Positions 56,712-64,000 of a DNA stretch of 64,000 bases are shown one piece after another. How positions within the stretch are numbered: position 1 is the first letter of the stretch; every line of letters starts with the position of its first letter. Location of the stretch: positions 62,001 to 126,000 of the forward strand of contig JAKEKT010000066.1 of assembly GCA_021495925.1 (NCBI GenBank). The letters run 5' to 3'. The stretch is from Diplodia intermedia. Its lineage: Eukaryota > Ascomycota > Dothideomycetes > Botryosphaeriales > Botryosphaeriaceae. A program made the position numbers and the translations under genes. The notes beneath the pieces are model-generated. The model saw only the letters and a program-made list of their open reading frames with translations. It did not search any database and was not told the DNA's origin.

Positions 56712-58667
56712 TCAGCCCAGCACTTCACTGCCGTCGCCAAAGTCTTCGTCCATCTCTTCGCCAATAGCAGTTGCACCCATCATGGCCGTTACTTGCTGGT
56801 GCACATTGACATTGACAACCATGTCAGCATCGTCGCCATCGTCGTACATGGTACCATCGGTCTCATATGTCGGGTTCGTCTCCTCCTGGTTGAGGTGGTC
56901 GCGCAACCGAGCAACTCCGTTGCCGGAGAAGACACAGAAGACATCGCGTTGGTGCTCGTTGAACTCTGTGGAAACGATCAGCATCGACAACAATTGACGG
57001 GCGGAAGTTGGCATACCTGGTGGAGCCTCACGGCAGAACACTAAGAGATCCTCACGCAGGAATGCCTGCACACCCGTCAAACTCAAGTGTGTCAAGCGAG
57101 GGCAGTTGTTGAGCAAAGCGTGAATGCCCTGCAGATGAAATGTCAGCCGAGTCCTGGGAGTGTATGCACGGAAATCTTACATTGAGCGTTAGGAGCGTGC
57201 AATAGCTGAGATGCACACGTTCAAGGGAGCACGGGACTGCCTGGCCATTCGCACCTTGATGCCTCTGTCTGGCAAGTGCCGTGATACTCTTGTCGGTGAT
57301 GTTGCCACACTTGACCAGGCCGATCCGCTTGAGCTTAGTAAGGGTTGAGAGCTGTTCGACGGACTTGTCCGTCAGATTCTGACAGCAGGCGAGGTCAATG
57401 TAGCGGATGCGCGTGCACATCCGAATCAATTGCTGGACGCCCGTGTCCGTAATGCGTGAGCAGTGGCCGAGGTGGATGTAGTGGAGGTTCTTGCCAAGCT
57501 TCGTGATCGCCGCGACGGCACGGTCGGTGATCTGGCGGCATTTTGCCAGGACAAGGTTACGCAAACGTGGGGCAGCCGTGATGATCTTCTGGACTCCGAC
57601 GTCGTTGAGCTCTCCACAGTCGGTTAAATCGAGAATGCGGAGGCTCTCGTAGGTGGCGTCCGGCGGCAAGTTGAGGAAGGCGTGGTCCGTGATGCGGGTA
57701 CAGTGCGCAAGGCGAAGTTCTCGGAGATGTTTACCTTCTCTGATCAGGGCCGTGACCGAGGCATCTTCCAGGTTCCGGCAGTTTTCCAGGTCTATCTCCA
57801 GGATGTAGCGGCAGTTGTTGGCAAATGCCATGACCGCGTTGTCGGTGATTTGGTTGCAATGGTTGAATTTGAGCTGCCCATCACGGTTAGTGCAAGTAAC
57901 CGCGAGCAGCGAATAGAAAAGCTTACCCTCTTCACATTCCTGCAGCTGCGAGCAACGGCTTCTAGGGATTCGTCGTTGATCTTCCTGCACCCGCTAATGT
58001 TCAAGCCCTGGAGCTTCAGGCAGTTCTTCGCGAGCGCGAACATGGTCCGGTCCGTAAGATTCTCCAACTCGGTCACGTCTAAGGCCAGAAGGCTACGGTT
58101 GCCGTCCAGCATGGCCTCGAGACTGAGGTCCGTGAGCTTGACACACTTGGTCAAAGTCAAACGCTCAATCCTCTTGCAGCTGGAGAAGGGCTGCAGAGTG
58201 CCGTCGCTGACCTCGACGCCGAGGGTTGAGAGATTGAGTCTCTTGACCAGGGTCTGGTAGTCAAAGTAGCTATCCACCTTCCGAATGGCCTGCACCACTA
58301 TGTGCACGCTGGGCCATTTGTTGGTTTGTGGGCGGTGCCACAGCAGGCCTACACTATTCCGCGCCCAGTCCTTGGACACGAGCATACTCGACTTCAGATC
58401 GGCGGGCGACGAGAGCTTGGCGAATATGGAGATCATGAGCTCAGCGGGAAGTCGGCTGATAGGCGAGAGACGGCACCTCTCCTCCAGCTCGCGGGCATAG
58501 ACATCTTCCTCGGATGTGGAAGGAGCGATGGACGACTGGGAATCGTTGGCCTGCAACATGAAGGAGTCGTTGTCGTCGTCGGGGCAGCGCTCGGGCGATG
58601 TCGAGGCAGAGGATTCAGAGCTGGCACGGCCGCCAGAGAGGCGCTCTTGCCGTCGAGACCGGGTCAT
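56712..58667 (-). CDS. GRR1: SCF ubiquitin ligase F-box/LRR protein Grr1
   Basis: Exons on the minus strand are 57927-58667, 57181-57873, 57017-57128 and 56712-56965; 599 aa. After a short acidic and Ser-rich head, the F-box is ISRLPAELMISIFAKLSSPADLKSSMLVSKDWARN (about 69-105). About a dozen Cys-containing leucine-rich repeats follow, such as LTLTKCVKLTDLSLEAML, LNISGCRKINDESLEAVARSCRN, RLAHCTRITDHAFL, LGHCSRITDTGVQQLIRMCT and LACCQNLTDKSVEQLS. They end with HLSLTGVQAFLREDLLVFCR and the tail FNEHQRDVFCVFSGNGVARLRDHL, diagnostic of Grr1. Grr1 targets phosphorylated cyclins and nutrient-signalling proteins. The start is ATG 58665-58667; the frame upstream has no ATG. Introns are 53, 52 and 51 nt, all GT-AG. 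Confidence 0.95.
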
Positions 58668-60903
58668 TGTGTGGGCGCGTGGGGGAGTAGCGGCGCCAGA
58701 GTCAGGGTGGAGGGACGCGAACAAGGGAGTCGCCCGCCCGCCGGTGGGGGTCGAGCTGGACGGGGTGCTTGCGAGCGAGTCCAGGGTGGCGGTTGCGTGC
58801 GGCCGGGCACGCCGTGATGTCGTGGGAGGGGGTATGGGTGGAGGCAGAGTGCTCTCCGGGGAGCGCAGGCGATCTCGGGCGGGCTGGTCCGACCAGGCGG
58901 GATCGAGGGGAATGGGCGTGTCGGGGCTCGGCTGCGAGGGGCAGAGGGCGGGCTTAGCGGGGGAAGAGAGGCCGTCGGGCGGTGACCGGAGAGGAGGGTG
59001 TTGTTTGGAGGAAGGGTAGGAGGAGGCTATTATGCAGCGTCTAAGTCCGACGCGCGAAGGGCCAGTGACATAGGCTGAGGCGTGGCAGGGACTGCGCTAG
59101 CTGCGAGACCGTGCACCGGCGGGCAGACGGGCGTTTCCTGGCGGCGGGCGGCGATGGAATCGAGCGGCGCGGAAGCTGCGAGGTCAGTGACGGGCTGCGC
59201 TGGGCGGGTCCTGCAGCCGCAGGAGGTGTTGAGCGGGCAGAACGTGCTGGGATCCCCGCGAAGCTGACTGCTGGGCTCCGACTGGCGCTGCGCAGGCGCC
59301 GAGCAAGAGACTCGGCCGCCCTGTGCAGAGCAGGTGACAGGTGATCGCGCGCGACAACTCACCCGCCCACTGCCCGCCGTCTGGCAGCCTCGCTCACGTC
59401 GTCACATTACGCTCCTTCAGTACTGCCGCGCTTGCCCAGCGTGGCGTTCTGGGCGCCCAACGCCGCCTCGATTCGACCCGCACGATAGCTTCGCCTTCTA
59501 GAGCATCTCTCTCGTCTTCTAGCTGCCCTGCCTCGTACGAGCTTGCTCCGACCCCTCCACAAACTTGCTTTATTGCTTTTGCCTGCGGTGTAGGCTTCGC
59601 CTTCGTCGTCATCGCTCACAGCAGAAATGCAAAAGCAAAGCCTCCACCATACGTCAGCCGCCGCGCCGGCTCGTTTGCTCCTCAGCAGCCCCATCTGCGC
59701 AACGGGGGAATCGGCGCTCACAGAGGGGAAGGTGCTTGTGATGAAAATTGCTTCTTCCGGCGCCATTGACAGGCATGGAGCCGGAGCTGTTGGCTGGTTT
59801 CGTACTACCCGTGCTGACCTTGCGTCGTAAAGTTCTCATCCGTCTGCCCTCTATTGCAACGTCGCTGCCGCGTCCATGGGAACCGGACCCCCTAATCGCA
59901 TCAAAATAGTAGCGTTCCCCGCATTCTTTGCCTTTATTTCTTGCTCGACTGTCTGCGGCAAAGGCGGCTCACTTGTGTACTACTTGCATGCTGCATTCGA
60001 TCCTACCAGTGCAGGATTGCTGTTTGTGGTAATGTCTCCGGCCTCAGACTACTAGAACCTAGCACACTGGTGTTTGGTTTCGACTCCCCTTCATGCACGC
60101 TCACGCAACAGCCGGCTCGCGCTGTTGAGGTGCCACAGCACTGTCCAGACGCAATGCGCTTGGGTCTGCCAGGACGCAGCGCTCCAGGTATGCGCTGTCA
60201 GACACAGGAGGCGGAATGCGGAGCTGTCTCACGGACGAGACGGCCCAGGCGCCGCGGCAGTCAATGGCCGCTGCATCTGCATCTGCAGAATGGTAGGAGC
60301 GACAGTAGGGCTTAGCACGGGCGCCGGGTGCCGGGCTCCCAGCGGTGTCGCGGCGCGCAGCTGTCGGATGGCGATGCCGGGCACGTGTGGCGGCGTGGGC
60401 GAGTGACCGATTGGGCGTCTCCACTGCGTGGTGCGGTAGCGGGGCGCGTAGGCGGTGGGATGCGCAGCTGTGCGAATGGCGGGCGGCGCAGCGCATGACG
60501 GGCCCGCGCCGCACAAGTTGCAGCGGCACGCCGACCAGATCTCCCCCAGGGCGGTCTGCTGTCGGTCAAGCGGTCGTCCCGCTGCAGTGTTGCCTGCGCA
60601 CCCGCTCCTGTGGCCGAAGCCCCTTTTCAGTGGCCAAGGCTGATTGGGTGCGGCCGGGCTTGGGCGTGCTGCTGGTCCTCGAGCGGGCGATCGTCGCCGA
60701 GATCCAACGGTTCCCAAGCACCTCCAGTGGCTGCCCTGCCGCCTCAGTCCCGGACGCAACACCCAGCTCCCAAGCCAACCCTTCGCGGCGCTGCAGCTGT
60801 GTTGCCCGCGACAGCCCTCTCCCCGGACCGCTGCCGCCCTATGTCTCCGCGCTGATCTGCCTGGCCCTCCCCTCTTGCCGCCGGGCAAGTTACCGCCGTC
60901 CCC
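58668..60903. promoter_or_regulatory. Long divergent interval between GRR1 and the Ark/Prk-type kinase gene
   Basis: 2.2 kb of GC-rich sequence between divergent start codons. It holds many compositional frames (for example 59341-59769), none with family resemblance. Long 5' leaders with upstream ORFs are plausible for both regulators. No RNA gene or repeat array is seen. Confidence 0.5.
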
Positions 60904-63900
60904 ATGACGTCTCAATACCACCCCTCGACCGTAGCCCGCCCTGGTGCCTTCCACGCTCCCCACCATGCCGTCCACCACAATGCCCCGCCCGGCACCTTCG
61001 CCTCCGGCACCAAGGTGCAGGTTGGCGGCCACCGCGTCGTCATCGAGAAATACCTCTCCGAGGGCGGCTTCGCCCATGTCTATGTGGTCAAGGTGCCCAA
61101 CACGGCGGGGGGTCATGACACCGCGGTACTCAAGCGCGTCGCCGTGCCGGACAAGGACGCGCTGGCGAACATGCGCACCGAGGTCGAGACCATGAAGAAG
61201 CTCAAGGGGCACCGCAAGATCGTCACCTACATCGACTCGCACGCCTCGCAGCTCAAGGGAGGGGGATACGAGGTCTTCCTGCTCATGGAGTTTTGCGCCG
61301 GCGGCGGTCTGATCGACTTCATGAACACCCGCCTCCAGCATCGCCTGACCGAGCCCGAGATCCTGCACATCTTCTCCGACGTCGCCGAGGGTGTTGCCTG
61401 CATGCACTACCTGAAGCCCCCGCTGCTCCATCGCGACCTCAAGGTCGAGAACGTCCTCATTAACACCGAGGGCGCGTCGAGGGTGTACAAGCTCTGCGAT
61501 TTCGGCTCCACCGCGCCCCCGCGCCCCGCTGCCACAAACGCGGCCGAGGGGCGGTTGATCGAGGATGACATCCAGAGGCATACCACAATGCAGTATCGGA
61601 GTCCGGAAATGGTAGACGTCTACAGGAGGCAACCCATCGATGAGAAGAGCGACATCTGGGCGCTGGGCGTCCTCTTGTACAAGCTCTGCTATTACACGAC
61701 ACCATTTGAGGAGCAGGGGCAAATGGCTATTTTGAATGCGAGCTACAAATTCCCGCACTACCCTCCTTTCTCGGACCGTTTGAAGACACTGATAGGTAGA
61801 TGCTTTCCCAGCACCGTACTCTCGTGTCTTGCTAATATATGTGGACAGCATGGATGTTGAAGGAACACCCGCAGCAGCGACCCAACATCTATCTGGTGGT
61901 TAAGGAGGTTTGCGCCATGCGCAACAGGGATTGCCCTATTAAAGACGTGGGTTCTCCGGTAGCTCTCCAAGACGGCACACTAAGAATGCGCAGATATACT
62001 CCAACAGGACTCAATCAGAGACACGCAAGAACCAGCAGCTCCCGACGCCTGACCTCAAGACTGCATCTCCGGGGCCCACCATCGGTATCTCCAAGGCTGC
62101 ACCAGTCCAGCAGGTCCAGGTTCTCCCAGATATCAAGCCCATGCGGCGTGGAAGGCCAACGGCGCCGGCTCAGCAAAGCACTGCGGCTCACCATAGTCCA
62201 TCTCCCATGAGAGGTACGGGTGCTGCAAACGACCCTTTCGCAGCTTTGGATTCCAACTCTGCGCCTGTGCGAGCTGCGGCTGCCGACGAATTGGCCCAAA
62301 GATTTCCGTCCCTGGACGAATTCTCGCTGCTTCATGACCGTGGCGGTAAATTCCAGTTCTCTAGCGATTCCCCCGTGGAGCCTAAGGCGGAGGCCGTTCA
62401 AAAGCGCGTCGCGGAAGCGTTGGCAGAGGAGGCTTTTGCAATGCCGAGTCATAATCAGCCAAAGAGGGAGCCGCCAACATCGGCAGTCTCTCCTGCGATA
62501 CCATCCAGGTCGGATTCGTTGAGATCGGCCCAGACTATTTCTCCGAATCAAAGAGCGGAGTCCAGGCAAACTCAGCCCTCCCAAATCCACCAGCCTCAGC
62601 CACAGCGCCCTTCGATGATCTCTACTGGCATTCAAACCTCGCCTCCTGCCTCACCAGCTTTAAAGCCCGAGCCTGCGAAGTACGAGCCTCCCAAGTATCC
62701 AGAGGTCAGCCAACGCCCTATCTGGCGAGTACCGCAGCATTCAAGCCATCACAGAGCGATGAGCCAGCCGCGGTCTTCGGAAGACGACCGGCGCTCGACA
62801 CCATCACTATTAAAGCCCGAGCCAGGTCCGCCTGCCCCGCACCGACCGGGCTATCTGGATATGCATCGGTCCAAGTCGCAGACAGCGACTTTACAGCTCC
62901 CGCAGTCGCCTGCATCATCTAGGCCTTCTTTGGAAGGATCCAGGCCGTCGGGAATGGATCTCACGAATCCCATCAGTCGATCCAAGTCAGCAAACTCCAG
63001 AGCCAGGCCTTCCAGTGTGCACGTGGAATCCAACTTGGACTTCTTACGTGATCGCGAGGCTTCACGAAAGGGCGATAGAGTCACTAACCTGATTGACACT
63101 GAATCGGACCTCAACAGGGTGAGGTCTGCTCCTACGATAGACCCCGAGTTGGAAGAGATGAACATTGCGTCGAACGTTGATTTCCTGCGAGCGCTTGAAG
63201 GAGACGATGGCTCTAGAAAGAGGGAGCATCGCCGCACGGACAGCAACGCAAGCAAGCACTCCAAGCGATCTAGCCTGCCTTCGCTGTCCAATACTAAGAA
63301 CATCCTTGCTGGAAAGTTTGGAGACGCTTTCCGCCGATTTGAAAGCAACACCAGTCCACGAGAGCAACAGCGCACGCCTAGCCCTGACGTTGACCTGAAC
63401 AATCAGCAACTCACGCCAATCGCAGGCTCTGAGGTCATGGGAGAGCGAAGCGATGACGAGACTGCCATCGATGAGACGCAAGACCTGCCCGCTGAAGTTC
63501 GCCGGGAGCTGGAGCGCCGGAGATTATCGCAAGAGGAGAAGCGTGTGGCGGAGGCGGCTGCTGAATATCGCAAGCGCATTGAAGAACAAGGAGAAGGCGC
63601 CAAGGGCAAGCCTGGTGGCGGCCCTTCGAAAGCCTCCACGATTCAAGACCGTGTCAAGAATCTGCTGCAGGACAACACGCAGACGTCCCCGAAGAAGCGG
63701 ACTGCGGAGGGCTATGGTCGTTACACCGAAAGCGCGGCGGAAAAAGGGAAACCACCACCACCCGTCGCCAAGAAGCTTCCTTCTCTTCCATCCGGAGCGC
63801 CACAGTCAGAGCTGACGTATCGACCTGCGCGGCCCCAACAGTCTTCTGCGACAGGCCAACCACAGGGGTCCACCACCTCCGGCTCCCCGTCGCTGTCTCA

Positions 63901-64000
63901 GGGAAATAAGCCGCCTCCAGCGCCGCCGAAGCCAAAGGCGTTGCGCACTGGTGGTCAGTTCGAGTCTCCCAACTCAAACAACTTTCCTCCGTCGCCCCAA
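60904..64000 (+). CDS. Ark/Prk (NAK) family serine/threonine kinase, truncated by the window end
   Basis: Exons 60904-61795, 61849-61946 and 61994-64000 (continuing); 999 codons are present. A short His/Pro-rich head precedes the kinase domain (about residues 40-310): YLSEGGFAHVYVVKV, TAVLKRVAV, LHRDLKVENVLI, YKLCDFGSTA, TTMQYRSPEMVDVY and KSDIWALGVLLYKLCYYTTPFE. HRDLKVENVL and the MQYRSPEM loop mark the Ark1/Prk1/AAK1 group, which phosphorylates endocytic adaptors such as Pan1, Sla1 and Ent1 and controls actin patches. Splicing at 61994 restores IKDIYSNRTQSETRKNQQLP, a conserved link. The long disordered tail ends within NKPPPAPPKPKALR, a probable SH3-binding (Abp1-type) motif. The third-exon frame is open to the last base. 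Confidence 0.92.

Noticed and set aside
59341..59769. 142-codon plus-strand frame with a hydrophobic segment
   Set aside because: No family resemblance, overlaps similar frames on the other strand, and lies in a long divergent promoter.
60229..61851. 540-codon minus-strand frame opposite the Ark/Prk-type kinase
   Set aside because: Antisense shadow of kinase exon 1 plus promoter; low-complexity and without motifs.

Overview
The window is nuclear DNA from a filamentous ascomycete (Pezizomycotina). Genes are intron-rich, with short introns (about 42-210 nt, one of 557 nt) that mostly carry GTAAGT/GTACGT-like donors and YAG acceptors. Exons are GC-rich and intergenic spaces run from 0.2 to 6 kb. 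Most predicted proteins are conserved housekeeping proteins of that subphylum. Placement in Dothideomycetes is only an impression from protein style. There is no sign of a prokaryotic, viral or plasmid origin, and I saw no transposon, CRISPR array, rRNA, tRNA or secondary-metabolite cluster.

Layout. 1-2.5 kb: no recognisable gene. 2.5-5.1 kb: an NmrA/isoflavone-reductase-like protein and a broken F-box-like relic. 5.4-7.5 kb: head-to-head PAM18 (mitochondrial import motor J-protein) and RLP24 (60S biogenesis). 8.7-13.8 kb: head-to-head PP2A scaffold subunit (TPD3) and phenylalanyl-tRNA synthetase beta (FRS1). 14.4-20.2 kb: a Spp1/CFP1-like PHD protein, NSE3 (SMC5/6 complex) and AIM18 (mitochondrial chalcone-isomerase-like). 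22-22.8 kb: a GPI-type cell-wall protein. 22.8-29.2 kb: a 6.4-kb gene-poor stretch. 29.2-36.8 kb: RPS3, myotubularin phosphatase YMR1, a cytosolic GH5-like protein and a small membrane protein. 37.5-44.1 kb: NDUFAF5-like methyltransferase, dynactin p62 and an F-box/WD40 protein. 45.5-55.5 kb: an unusual protein kinase with an acidic repeat, RPS7, a glutathione S-transferase, a CCCH zinc-finger protein and a DUF423 membrane protein. 56.7-64 kb: the SCF F-box protein GRR1 and an Ark/Prk-family kinase that runs off the end.

The genes do not form one pathway. The order looks like ordinary housekeeping, with repeated head-to-head pairing of essential genes. Exon structures were built by hand from reading frame, splice consensus and known protein families. 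In every multi-exon model reported the exon lengths sum to a multiple of three (for the truncated last gene, up to the window edge). Three introns appear to be GC-AG, a high share for about 52 introns. No clearly new system is visible. The most unusual items are the acidic-repeat kinase, the GC-AG introns, a 557-nt RLP24 intron, the gene-poor stretch, and short repeats or palindromes between genes.
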